In this document: one piece after another, positions 1 through 9,736 of the stretch | Position numbering within the stretch: the stretch's first letter is position 1 | Layout of the letters: each line of letters starts with the position of its first letter | Assembly (NCBI GenBank): GCA_947456005.1 | Contig: CANGRP010000042.1 | Coordinates: forward strand, 1-12,463 | Length of the DNA stretch: 12,463 bases | Direction: 5' to 3' | From: Caulobacteraceae bacterium | Lineage (GTDB): Bacteria > Pseudomonadota > Alphaproteobacteria > Caulobacterales > Caulobacteraceae | The notes under the pieces: generated by a model | Seen by the model: only the letters and a program-made list of their open reading frames with translations | Databases searched by the model: none | What the model was told of the DNA's origin: nothing | Made by a program: the position numbers and the translations under genes

Positions 1-1
1 C

Positions 2-121
2 CTCAGGGCCAGGGGCAAACCGCCCAAGGTCGTCACCGTCGCCATCATGCGCAAGCTCATCGAAGCGGCAAACCTCGTCCTCCAGAGAGGACAGCCCTGG
101 GTCAAAGCCATGCCGGCATGA
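2..121 (+). CDS. IS110-family transposase, C-terminal end (5' part outside window)
   Basis: An open frame enters from the left edge and ends at TGA 119-121, giving 39 residues. It begins LRARGKPPKVVTVAIMRKLI and closes with a QRGQPW-type tail. The pattern L-R-x-x-G-K-P-x-K-V, then MRKL, then a short helix and P-W, is the usual C-terminus of IS110/IS1111 transposases (Transposase_20 domain), which are DEDD-type enzymes that move circular intermediates. The catalytic N-terminal domain and the serine-containing region lie outside the window, so I cannot tell whether the element is intact. No terminal inverted repeats are expected for classical IS110, and I could not place the right end. It lies 63 bases from the 3' end of argJ and points towards it, so the insertion is next to, not inside, the argJ gene. 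The family call rests on only 39 residues. Confidence 0.7.
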   Translation, partial: LRARGKPPKVVTVAIMRKLIEAANLVLQRGQPWVKAMPA

Positions 122-135
122 AACATGGTTGCTCC

Positions 136-152
136 GGCCCGCTGCGCGGGCC
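136..152. repeat. Perfect 7-bp inverted repeat (hairpin) after the transposase
   Basis: The arms GGCCCGC and GCGGGCC are separated by TGC. The hairpin lies 15 bases after the transposase stop and is followed immediately by a second hairpin at 154-169. No T-run follows on either strand, so it is not a classical intrinsic terminator. It could still block read-through between the transposase and the convergent argJ gene, or be a copy of a dispersed GC-rich intergenic repeat. Confidence 0.5.
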
Positions 153-153
153 A

Positions 154-169
154 CCTCCCCCTGGGGAGG
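154..169. repeat. Perfect 7-bp inverted repeat (hairpin) downstream of argJ
   Basis: The arms CCTCCCC and GGGGAGG flank a two-base CT. With the neighbouring hairpin at 136-152 it makes a tandem structure filling most of the gap between the convergent transposase end and argJ. It may act as a weak bidirectional termination or mRNA-end structure. It may also belong to an intergenic repeat family, which would need a genome-wide search to show. Confidence 0.45.
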
Positions 170-184
170 AATGAGGGCGCCCGT

Positions 185-1624
185 CTAGCTGCGGTAATCC
201 CCGTTGATGGCGACATACTGCTTGGTCAAGTCACAGGTCCAGACCGTGGCCGAACCCCGTCCGACGCCGACGTCGACGCTGACCTCCAGTTCGTCCTTCT
301 TCATGTAGGCGCTCATCTTCGCCTCGTCGTAGGTGGGCGAGATGAGGCCGTCCTGGGCGGCGACCAGGGGGCCGAACTGGACCTTGAGGCGGGTACGGTC
401 GATGGGCTCGTCCGCCCGGCCGACCGCCATGACGATCCGGCCCCAGTTGGCGTCCTCACCGGCTAAGGCGGTCTTGACCAGGGGGCTCTCGGCGATGGTC
501 CGGGCGATCTTGCGCGCCGAGGCGGGGCTTTCGGCGCCCGAGACATTGATGCGCACGAACTTGGTCGCCCCCTCCCCGTCCCGCACCAGCTGCAGGGCCA
601 GGTCCAGCAGGACCGCCTCGAGCTTCTCCCGGAAGTCCGCCAGCCGGCGGTCGCCGGCCCGGCTGATCCGCGGCGCCTCGGACTGGCCGGTGGCGAAGAG
701 CAGGAGGGTGTCGTTGGTCGAGCGGTCACCGTCCACCGTCACGCAGTTGAAGGTGGAGCGCGTGTAGAGGCTGGCCAGATTCTGCAGGGCCTTGGGCGCG
801 ATGTCGGCGTCGGTGGCGACAAAAGCCAGCATGGTGGCCATGTCCGGCGCGATCATGCCCGAACCCTTGCAGATGCCGGCGATCCGCACCGTCTTCCCGT
901 CGATCCGGGCCTCGGCGAAAGCCCCCTTGGGAAAGGTGTCGGTGGTCATGATCGCCCGGGCGGCGGCGGACCAGCCGTCAGGGGCCAGGGCGGCCTCGAC
1001 CTCGGGCAGGCGCTGGGTGATCTTGGCGTCGTCCAGCAGCACGCCGATCACCCCCGTCGAAGCCAGCATGACGTCGCGCTGGCGGCAGTCGAACCGCTTG
1101 GCCACCGCCGAGGCGACCCGCCGGGCGGCGTCCGCACCCGGCTTACCCGTGAAGGCGTTGGCGCAACCGGCGTTGACCACCAGCGCCCGGGCGTCCTCGC
1201 CCTCGGACTGGGCCAGGGCCCGACGGCACCAGTCCACCGGCGCAGAGCCCACGCCATGGCGGGTGAAGACGCCGGCGACGCTCGTGCCCTCGGCGAAGCG
1301 CATGACCAGCAGGTCCTCGCGCTCGTGCTTGTAGAAACCGGCCCGGCCCGTGGCGATCTCGACCCCGTCGATAGGCGGGATGCGCGGGAAGGGAACCGAC
1401 AGAGGCGAGACTGGCAGGGCGGCCTTGGCGGGTGCGGCAGGGGCGTCGGCAGGCTTGTCAAAGGCCCGAGACTGGCGGTCAGCGCGCAGCAGGGCGGCGC
1501 GCTTGAGGGCGGAGGCCAGCGGGTCGAGGGCGCGTTCGAGGGTCTGCCCGACGGCCTCCACGGGCTTGGGAGCGGCGCGGCGGCGCGTGGACCCGGACTC
1601 TGGCGGCGTCGGCTTGCGGCTCAT
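185..1624 (-). CDS. argJ: ArgJ, bifunctional glutamate N-acetyltransferase / ornithine acetyltransferase
   Basis: ArgJ transfers the acetyl group from N-acetylornithine to glutamate (and in bifunctional forms uses acetyl-CoA) in cytoplasmic arginine synthesis. The 479-residue product has the family hallmarks. The oxyanion-hole motif STGVIG covers residues 189-194 (T190, G191). The segment KGSGMIAPDMATMLAF contains the self-cleavage site A263/T264, and T264 becomes the N-terminal nucleophile of the beta chain. The C-terminus YVAINGDYRS is typical. It is longer than the usual roughly 400 residues because about 68 residues rich in Ala, Pro and Arg precede the conserved start near LPVSPL. The ATG at 1622-1624 overlaps the upstream PPIase stop as ATGA and has GGAGGGG eight bases before it, and no ATG, GTG or TTG was seen near the conserved start, so I keep the long form. 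Expression is probably coupled to the PPIase gene. Family identity is very secure; the role of the extension is unknown. Confidence 0.96.
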   Translation of the reverse strand: MSRKPTPPESGSTRRRAAPKPVEAVGQTLERALDPLASALKRAALLRADRQSRAFDKPADAPAAPAKAALPVSPLSVPFPRIPPIDGVEIATGRAGFYKHEREDLLVMRFAEGTSVAGVFTRHGVGSAPVDWCRRALAQSEGEDARALVVNAGCANAFTGKPGADAARRVASAVAKRFDCRQRDVMLASTGVIGVLLDDAKITQRLPEVEAALAPDGWSAAARAIMTTDTFPKGAFAEARIDGKTVRIAGICKGSGMIAPDMATMLAFVATDADIAPKALQNLASLYTRSTFNCVTVDGDRSTNDTLLLFATGQSEAPRISRAGDRRLADFREKLEAVLLDLALQLVRDGEGATKFVRINVSGAESPASARKIARTIAESPLVKTALAGEDANWGRIVMAVGRADEPIDRTRLKVQFGPLVAAQDGLISPTYDEAKMSAYMKKDELEVSVDVGVGRGSATVWTCDLTKQYVAINGDYRS

Positions 1625-2577
1625 GGCTGGGTCCCCTCCGTCTTGCCTTGAGGTTTGTCTTGCGGCGCAGGCGTTCCTGAAGCCGGTTCGCGGGGCTGTC
1701 CGGGCACATCCGGCGTTGTCTGCAGGAAGGTCTGGACCTTGGCCTGGCCCCGCAGCTTCTCCAGCAGGTCCCGGACCTGGTCATAGGTCAGGAAGCGGAC
1801 GATCTGCGGACGCGCCGCCTCAAGGGTGATGGGCTGCTCCGGCCGGCGGTCCTCGACCTTGACCAACGCCCAGCCGCCTTCGACCTGGAAGGGGCCGATG
1901 GTCTGGCCCGCCTTGGCGGATTTCAGGGCCGCCTCGTAGGAGTCGGGCATGATGTCGGCGGTGAAGTATCCCAGGTCTCCCCCGTTGAACCGTGTCGCGG
2001 CGTCCAGCGATCTCTCCATCGCCAGGGCCTCGAAGGACCCGCCCGAGCCCAGCAGCTTGCGGATCGCGTCGGCTTCGGCCTGGGTCGCCACGACGATCTG
2101 GCGGGCCCGGATCTCTTCGGTCTGGCGGGAAAGCCGGACCTGCTCCTGATAGAGGCCGCGGATGGCGGACTCGCTGATGGCCCCCGTCACTGTGGAGTCC
2201 ACCACCAGGTCCGCGAGGATGCGCTCCCGGGCGGCGGCGAGCCGTCTCTGGACGGCGGGATCCCGGTCCAGTTTGCGGTTGGAGGCCTCGGCCGCCAGCA
2301 GGCGACGGTCGATCACCTCATCGGTGGTGCGCCGGAATTGCTCAGACGCCGGATCCAACGGCTCGCCCTCGCCGATCAGCCCCTGGGCGACCGCCTCGCG
2401 CTTGACGTCGGAGGTCCAGACCGGAACGCCATTGACCCTTGCGACCACGACGTCGCCAGCCTCCGGCGGTGAGTCCGAGCGCTCGCGCCCCTGGCATCCG
2501 GCAAGGCCCAGGCAGGCGATCGCCAGGAGACCCGCCAGGAGGCGCCGGGGGCGAAGGGGAGAGCCGACCTGCAGCAT
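1621..2577 (-). CDS. Parvulin-type peptidyl-prolyl cis-trans isomerase lipoprotein
   Basis: The 318-residue protein begins with a basic, then hydrophobic segment ending in the lipobox LAGC (residues 25-28). It is therefore predicted to be exported by Sec, lipidated on C28 and anchored in the periplasm. Residues about 40-150 are helical and charged with a start like the SurA/PrsA chaperone domain (VVARVNGVPVWTSDVKREAV). Residues about 155-252 form the parvulin domain, with the characteristic FNGGDLGYFTADIMPDSYEAA, the later GPFQVEGGWALVKVEDR, and an IVV-x-T-x-x-EA beginning. The last about 35 residues are a Pro/Gln/Lys-rich tail. Parvulins catalyse prolyl isomerisation and often help fold exported proteins. 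It is the first gene of a two-gene unit with argJ and is divergent from secA, which fits a link to export. The start at ATG 2575-2577 has only a weak upstream AAGG. Identification as a lipidated parvulin is firm; it is not clearly SurA itself. Confidence 0.88.
   Translation of the reverse strand: MLQVGSPLRPRRLLAGLLAIACLGLAGCQGRERSDSPPEAGDVVVARVNGVPVWTSDVKREAVAQGLIGEGEPLDPASEQFRRTTDEVIDRRLLAAEASNRKLDRDPAVQRRLAAARERILADLVVDSTVTGAISESAIRGLYQEQVRLSRQTEEIRARQIVVATQAEADAIRKLLGSGGSFEALAMERSLDAATRFNGGDLGYFTADIMPDSYEAALKSAKAGQTIGPFQVEGGWALVKVEDRRPEQPITLEAARPQIVRFLTYDQVRDLLEKLRGQAKVQTFLQTTPDVPGQPREPASGTPAPQDKPQGKTEGTQP
1633..1639 (-). promoter_or_regulatory. Ribosome binding site of argJ
   Basis: GGAGGGG on the minus strand lies eight bases before the argJ ATG, inside the last codons of the PPIase gene. 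Together with the ATGA overlap it supports the long argJ start and points to translational coupling. Confidence 0.6.
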
Positions 2578-2679
2578 TTCGTCGGAAAACCTTGCGGAAG
2601 CGAACTGGACCCTGTCCCTAGACCTTCCGGCGCGCCCTGCAAAGCATGGCGGCGGGCCTCAAGGTCAGGGCGCCCTGCG

Positions 2680-2707
2680 TTGACAGGCAAGGGGGGGCTG
2701 CTTAAGT
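2680..2707 (+). promoter_or_regulatory. Possible secA promoter
   Basis: TTGACA at 2680-2685 is a perfect sigma-70-type -35 box. After 16 bases comes TTAAGT (2702-2707), a poor -10 match of three of six positions. It lies in the divergent gap about 95 bases before the secA start, with a run of seven G's in the spacer. Alphaproteobacterial -10 boxes are often weak, so this is plausible but unproven. Confidence 0.3.
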
Positions 2708-2708
2708 C

Positions 2709-2735
2709 ACCCGCACCCCGGGGGAAGCGGGTTTT
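2709..2735 (+). terminator. Hairpin followed by T's in the presumed secA leader (possible attenuator)
   Basis: ACCCGC (2709-2714) and GCGGGT (2727-2732) can form a six-base stem around a 12-base loop, and the last T begins a run of four T's (2732-2735). Downstream, GGGAA (2722-2726) can instead pair with TTCCC (2741-2745), so the two structures exclude each other. The element lies between the possible promoter and the secA start. It may be an attenuator, or chance in GC-rich DNA. Confidence 0.27.
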
Positions 2736-2800
2736 CCGGGTTCCCGGCAGGCCTCGCCGAAGCGCCGCCCCCTCATCCCGTACAGGTCCGGATTCATCCC

Positions 2801-5557
<2,757 letters not shown>

Positions 5558-6023
5558 GCCCTTCGGCTCCGCTGACGGCGTCTGCGGCCCTCCTGGCCCT
5601 CAACAACGCCCACGCGGTGGAGCTCTCGCCACTGACGGCGGACGCCTTCGCCAGGCTGACCGGCATGGCCTTCCACGCCCGGCAGGTCGGCGAGGCGGAC
5701 GCCTTTCTCATCGCCCTCGACCAGGACGCGGGCTACGACAACCCGAACTTCCGCTGGATGCACCGCCGCTTCGAGCGCTTCGTCTATGTGGACCGCGTGG
5801 TGGTCGCGCCAGAGGCTCGGGGCCGGGGTCTGGCCGGGGCCCTGTATGCAGACCTCTTCACCGCCGCCGAGGCCGCCGGCCACACGCGGATTGTCTGCGA
5901 GGTGAACTCGGACCCGCCCAACCCCGCCTCCGACGCCTTCCACGCAAGGCTGGGCTTCGCAGAGGTGGGCGCCGCCACCCTGCCGGGAGGCGCCAAGACC
6001 GTGCGCTACCTGGAGCGACGGCT

Positions 6024-6386
6024 TCAGCCGCCCGTACGGCCCCGGAAGGCCTCTTCGTAGACCTCCGGCCGAAAGCCGAGAACCCTCCGGTCGCCGAGAT
6101 CCAGCAGGGGCCGCTTGATCATGGACGGCTGGGCCCGCATGAGGGCGATGGCGCGGCTGGCGTCGAGGCCGGTCCGGTCCGCCTCGGGCAGCTTGCGGAA
6201 GGTGGTCCCGGCGCGGTTCAGGACCCGCTCCCAGCCGAACTCGTCCACCCAGGCGGCGAGACGGGCCGGGTCGACGCCCGAGGCCTTGTAGTCATGGAAG
6301 GCGTAGGACAGGCCGCGCGCAGCCAGCCAGGCCCTGGCCTTGGCCACCGTGTCGCAGGCCTTGATGCCGTAAAGGGTCGGGGTCAT
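6024..6386 (-). CDS. ArsC/Spx-family (YffB-like) thioredoxin-fold protein
   Basis: The 120-residue product begins MTPTLYGIKACDTVAKARAWL, with the single candidate active cysteine C11 in a C-D-T motif. It continues with FHDYKASGVDP, the VLNRAGTTFRKL segment and MIKRPLL, the conserved K-R-P of the ArsC/Spx/YffB fold. YffB-type proteins are glutathione- or thiol-dependent reductases of unsettled substrate. This C-D-T form without a CxxC pair resembles YffB more than Spx, and nothing nearby (arsR, arsB) points to arsenic resistance. It is the last gene of a three-gene minus-strand unit, starting 10 bases after the stop of the NTF2-like gene. Its own Shine-Dalgarno is weak (GAAG close to the ATG), so it probably depends on upstream translation. 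Its 3' end overlaps the GNAT gene. Family assignment is good; an arsC label would be misleading. Confidence 0.88.
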   Translation of the reverse strand: MTPTLYGIKACDTVAKARAWLAARGLSYAFHDYKASGVDPARLAAWVDEFGWERVLNRAGTTFRKLPEADRTGLDASRAIALMRAQPSMIKRPLLDLGDRRVLGFRPEVYEEAFRGRTGG

Positions 6387-6396
6387 GGGCTTCGCG

Positions 6397-6774
6397 TCAG
6401 CTCGTGGTCACAAAGGTCTCGGATTCGATCATCCACTGACCCGTGACCCTACGCCAGACCGCGAGGTAAGGACCCGACTGGGCCGGCGCGTCCTTCCAGG
6501 CGGCCGTCCAGCGGCCCTGCTCGGCGGCGCGTTCGCCGACGGCGTCCACCTCGATGCGCTCGGGCGTGCGGACATAGCCGCCGAAGCCCGGGTCGGCGAA
6601 CTGGCCGGCGAAGGCGGCGAGGATGGCGTCGCGGCCGGTGATGACCGAACCGTCTCCGGCGATCACCACCGCCGTGGGCAGGAAGACCGGCCCCAGCCGC
6701 GCAGTCTCCCGGCCGGCGATGAACCGGTTGGTCAGCCGCCGGCGGGCGCGGATGGCGTCCGCAGGGTCGATCAT
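6397..6774 (-). CDS. NTF2/SnoaL-like (DUF4440-type) small protein
   Basis: The 125-residue protein has the pattern of the cone-shaped NTF2-like fold: an N-terminal helix (DPADAIRARRRLTNRFIAG), a middle ITGRDAILAAFAGQFAD segment, and a C-terminal strand set YLAVWRRVTGQWMIESETFV. Members of this superfamily may be isomerases, hydratases or ligand-binding proteins. No catalytic set is clear, so the function is unknown. The frame also opens at TTG 6786, but AGGAGG lies directly against that codon and 12 bases before ATG 6772-6774, so the ATG is the likelier start. The gene sits between an exported SDR and an ArsC-like gene with 16- and 10-base gaps, which strongly suggests one transcript. No signal peptide is visible. 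Confidence 0.78.
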   Translation of the reverse strand: MIDPADAIRARRRLTNRFIAGRETARLGPVFLPTAVVIAGDGSVITGRDAILAAFAGQFADPGFGGYVRTPERIEVDAVGERAAEQGRWTAAWKDAPAQSGPYLAVWRRVTGQWMIESETFVTTS

Positions 6775-6786
6775 ACCTGGGCGCAA

Positions 6787-6792
6787 CCTCCT
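6787..6792 (-). promoter_or_regulatory. Ribosome binding site of the NTF2-like gene
   Basis: A perfect AGGAGG on the minus strand overlaps the SDR stop codon (TAG, 6791-6793). It leaves 12 bases to ATG 6774 and none to the alternative TTG 6786, so it settles the start and suggests coupling to SDR translation. Confidence 0.55.
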
Positions 6793-7798
6793 AGTAGGCC
6801 GTCCAGCCGCCGTCGGTGGCGTAGATGCCCCCCGTAAAGTTGGACGCCTCGGGGGAAAGCAGGAACAGCATCATGGAGACCTGCTCTCCTACCGTGGCCG
6901 GCCGCTTGTTGGAGTCGGTGTAGGACAGGAGGCTGTCGATCTTCAGCCGGCCCATGGTCGGGCCCTTCTGGTCCTTCATTGACGCGGCGACCAGGATGCC
7001 GGCCCGTTCGACCATGGGGGTGTCGGTGGCCGCCATGTTCACCGAGTTCACCCGGATCCCGTAGGGGGCGTAGTCGATGGCCGCGTTGCGGGTCAGGCCG
7101 GTCACGGCGTGCTTGCTGGCCACATACGCCGGATTGCCCGAGAGGCCCGTCATGCCGGCGATGGAACCGACATTGACAATGGCGCCGCCCCGGCCCTGGG
7201 CCAGGAGCTGGCGCAGCTCGGAGCGCATGCTGCGGAAGACGCCGGCGGTGTTGATCCTCACCACATTGTCGAAGTACTCGTCCGAGGCTTCGTGGATGGG
7301 CGCGAAGACCAGCTTCTTCTGGCGGGCGTAGTCTGGCGGATCACCAGAGAAGACGCCGTCCATGACGCCGGCGTTGTTGAGCGCCAGGTCGAGGCCTCCG
7401 AACGTGTCCACAGCGGTCCGGACCATGGCGTCACAGACGGCGGTCTCGGAGACGTCACCATAAACGAAGACGGCCTTGCCGCCCGCGGCCTTGATCCCGT
7501 CGACGACCTCCTGGCCCTGGTCCTTGATCCAGTCCACCCCGACGATGTTGGCGCCTTCCTTGGCGGCCCGGATGGCCGCCGCAGCGCCCATGCCCCGGGC
7601 GCAGCCGGTCACGATCAGGGTCTTGCCCTTGAACCGGCCAGGAATGACGTAGTCCGGATCGACGGGGGTCATGTCCTTGACCCCGATGCCCTTGGCGCCC
7701 TTCGGCCCCACCTGGGCGGCGGCGGGCGGGGCGGTGGCGGCGGCGGTGGCGGCGGCGCCGGCGATGGCCATGCCCTTCAGGAGATCCCGACGTTCCAT
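6791..7798 (-). CDS. SDR-family oxidoreductase with twin-arginine signal
   Basis: The 335-residue protein starts MERRDLLKGMAIAGAAATAA and runs to PPAAAQV. The twin arginines (3-4) before a Leu-Leu-Lys, an Ala-rich core and an A-x-A-type site near residues 27-29 look like a Tat signal, so export of the folded, cofactor-loaded enzyme to the periplasm is likely. The mature part is a classical short-chain dehydrogenase: TGCARGMG (64-71) for dinucleotide binding, D89 after strand two (favouring NAD over NADP), NNAG (141-144), N183, S212, and Y225-x-x-x-K229 as catalytic residues, and a C-terminal FTGGIYATDGGWTAY. The substrate cannot be read from sequence. It is the first gene of a three-gene unit, preceded by AGAAGGA eight bases before the ATG, and is divergent from an outer-membrane protein gene. 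SDR identity is certain; the Tat call is probable because the consensus Ser/Thr and Phe are replaced. Confidence 0.93.
   Translation of the reverse strand: MERRDLLKGMAIAGAAATAAATAPPAAAQVGPKGAKGIGVKDMTPVDPDYVIPGRFKGKTLIVTGCARGMGAAAAIRAAKEGANIVGVDWIKDQGQEVVDGIKAAGGKAVFVYGDVSETAVCDAMVRTAVDTFGGLDLALNNAGVMDGVFSGDPPDYARQKKLVFAPIHEASDEYFDNVVRINTAGVFRSMRSELRQLLAQGRGGAIVNVGSIAGMTGLSGNPAYVASKHAVTGLTRNAAIDYAPYGIRVNSVNMAATDTPMVERAGILVAASMKDQKGPTMGRLKIDSLLSYTDSNKRPATVGEQVSMMLFLLSPEASNFTGGIYATDGGWTAY
7731..7754. repeat. Two perfect tandem copies of a 12-base GC-rich unit
   Basis: GCGGTGGCGGCG occurs twice in a row. On the minus strand it encodes alternating Ala and Thr in the hydrophobic core of the SDR signal peptide. 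Such repeats can change length by slippage in 12-base, frame-keeping steps. Confidence 0.55.
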
Positions 7799-7948
7799 CT
7801 GATCGTTCCTTCTGAATGGCGCGGAGGAAGGTCCGACGCCCTCTGGAGGCGACTATTCCTTGACCTAGCGGCAACCTCAAGGTGCATCTTTGCGTTCCGA
7901 CGATGCGGACTTAAGGACGAGCGCGACTTGAGGCTGGCCGCCCGACAA

Positions 7949-9724
7949 ATGGACAGACCGATGACCCATCTCCCGAAGACCCCCGCCTCTCTCCTGCGCC
8001 GCATCTCCCTGGTCGTTGGACTGTCGCTGGGCCTCTGGGCCCTTCCCTCGACCCCCTCGGCATGGGCCCAGTCGGTCAGCGGCGCCGACCCCCTGAACGG
8101 AGCGGCGATCGAGGCGATCCAGGTGGTGGTGCTCAATCCCGGACCCGACGTCGCCGTCGCCGACAGGATCGCGGACTCGGTGCGGCGGTCCCTGGCCCTC
8201 TTCCCCGGGGCGAGATTCTCGAAGGAGGCCTTCGACCTGCAGCTGGCGCGGGCCCGGCGGACGCCGGAGGTGGCCAGCCTCGACTATGACGTCAGCCTCG
8301 GCGTCGCCGGCGGGGTGAACCTGGAGGTGCAGGTGACCCTGGGCGAAGCGGCCTCGACCCGCGAAGGGCGGGGCCGACTGGCCGGGGACGCTTCGGCGGG
8401 CTCCCTGCTCCTGGATCGCAACGGGACCTATCTGGTCGGGAAGTTTGACGCCCTTGGCCTCTACTACGCCAACAACAACTCCTGGTACGGACAGCCCGGC
8501 CCCCTGCTGGCCGGCAACCCCCTCGTCCAGGGCCAGCCGTCCGGCGCCGGATACCGCGACTGGGCGGAGGGATATGTCCACTACGGCGTCTATGGCATCA
8601 CCCCGCTCTCGCGGCAGGTCCATGTCTATGGCGGTCTGAGCGCGATCACCGCGGGATCCAGCGGGGACGAGCTGTTCAGCAGCAAGACCCGGACCCACAC
8701 AGGGGTGGAGGACGCCTATGTCGGGATCGTCGGCGGGTCGACGGACGCCGCCGGCAACCGGCTGGTGATCAACGTCTCGGCCGGACGGCAGAAGTTCTCG
8801 CTCGCCAACGCCTTCCTCATCGCCAACACCGCGGCGAACGGGCACGACCGCGCGGCGCTCCAGGCCAATGCGCGGTGGGCCGCCGACAACCTCGTCCTGG
8901 CGCAGGTCGCCTACAACCGCCTGAAGCTCGAGGTCTTCCACCTGGATCCGGACGAGCTTCCGATCCTGGACTCCGGAACCCGGCTTGCGGGCGCGAACGT
9001 CGAATTCCGCCCCAGCCCCGACTGGCTGATCGCGGCGAGCTATGTCGCCGCACCGGAGTCGCGGTCGGCCTACTATGGCCCAGCCGGGACCCCGGTCGGG
9101 ACCCGCAAGGGCCTGAAGGTCTATGACGCCCGGTTCAGCTACGCGCCGGCGGCACAGGGCGCAGGGCTGTTCGGCGGCGGCGAGTTCGCCCTGCAGGAGA
9201 ACGACGATTTCCCGATGCAGGCCAGGGCCGGCTGGGCCGAGATCGGCTATCGCCTGCCCGCGGCGCCCTGGGCGCCCTCGGTCAGCTACCGGTACTCCTA
9301 CTTTTCGGGAGATGATCCCGACACCTCGACCTATGAGCGCTGGGACCCGCTCTTTTCGGGTGGGAACGGCGAGCAGTGGGTCCAGGGCGCCAACCACTTC
9401 AAGGTGGTCCAGGACAGCAACGTGGTCGCCCATCGCCTGCAGGCCCGGCTGAAGCCCGATCCGCGGATCGAGATCGTGCCGCAGTTCTGGGTCTTCCGGG
9501 CGGCGGAGACGAACAACATCGGCGGCAATCCCGCCCTGTCCACCCTCTCCAGCCGGGACTACGGGATGGAGGCCAATGTCACGGGCAAATGGTTCGTCTC
9601 CCGCAAGGTCTATGTCCACGGGCACATCGCCTATACCCAGCCCGGCGATGCGGTGAAGCAGGCCCTGACCTCGAAGCCCGAAGGCTGGCTCAGCCTGCTC
9701 CTCTTCGTACGTTACGCCTACTGA
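7949..9724 (+). CDS. Outer-membrane beta-barrel protein, alginate-export (AlgE)-like, with N-terminal POTRA-like domain
   Basis: From ATG 7949 the product is 591 residues. Residues 1-40 form a Sec signal: RR, then a hydrophobic ISLVVGLSLGLWAL, then SAWA before Q41. Residues about 53-133 look like one POTRA unit: IEAIQVVVLNPG strand, a helix with DSVRRSLALFPGARFSKEAFDLQLARARR, then VASLDYDVSLG and NLEVQVTL strands. From about 155 the protein alternates polar and aromatic residues as in a barrel, including YRYSYFSGDDPDTSTYERWDPLF, a pattern seen in alginate-export family proteins, and ends in aromatic RYAY, a typical beta-signal. It probably forms an outer-membrane channel; no polysaccharide genes are nearby, so alginate is not implied. 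Starts at ATG 7961 or TTG 7928 (with AAGGA ten bases before it) are also possible. The gene is divergent from the Tat-SDR. Barrel localisation is confident, the family moderately so, the POTRA call tentative. Confidence 0.8.
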   Translation: MDRPMTHLPKTPASLLRRISLVVGLSLGLWALPSTPSAWAQSVSGADPLNGAAIEAIQVVVLNPGPDVAVADRIADSVRRSLALFPGARFSKEAFDLQLARARRTPEVASLDYDVSLGVAGGVNLEVQVTLGEAASTREGRGRLAGDASAGSLLLDRNGTYLVGKFDALGLYYANNNSWYGQPGPLLAGNPLVQGQPSGAGYRDWAEGYVHYGVYGITPLSRQVHVYGGLSAITAGSSGDELFSSKTRTHTGVEDAYVGIVGGSTDAAGNRLVINVSAGRQKFSLANAFLIANTAANGHDRAALQANARWAADNLVLAQVAYNRLKLEVFHLDPDELPILDSGTRLAGANVEFRPSPDWLIAASYVAAPESRSAYYGPAGTPVGTRKGLKVYDARFSYAPAAQGAGLFGGGEFALQENDDFPMQARAGWAEIGYRLPAAPWAPSVSYRYSYFSGDDPDTSTYERWDPLFSGGNGEQWVQGANHFKVVQDSNVVAHRLQARLKPDPRIEIVPQFWVFRAAETNNIGGNPALSTLSSRDYGMEANVTGKWFVSRKVYVHGHIAYTQPGDAVKQALTSKPEGWLSLLLFVRYAY

Positions 9725-9736
9725 GGCGAGGCGGAC

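Noticed and set aside
2646..2705. A 19-codon frame upstream of secA as a SecM-like leader peptide
   Set aside because: It overlaps the proposed -35 box, so it would not be in the secA transcript, and it has no arrest-like motif or signal sequence.
6024..6386. Labelling the small thioredoxin-fold gene arsC (arsenate reductase)
   Set aside because: The motifs fit the YffB-like branch and there are no other arsenic genes nearby.
6775..6786. TTG 6786 as start of the NTF2-like gene
   Set aside because: The AGGAGG lies directly against it with no spacing; ATG 6774 has workable spacing.
7109..7948. Upstream extension of the barrel-protein frame to GTG 7109
   Set aside because: It would lie antisense across the SDR gene and place 280 residues before an obvious signal peptide.
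7877..9625. A 582-codon open frame antisense to the barrel protein
   Set aside because: The product is rich in Arg, Gly and Val without motifs. The sense strand encodes a clear signal peptide and barrel.
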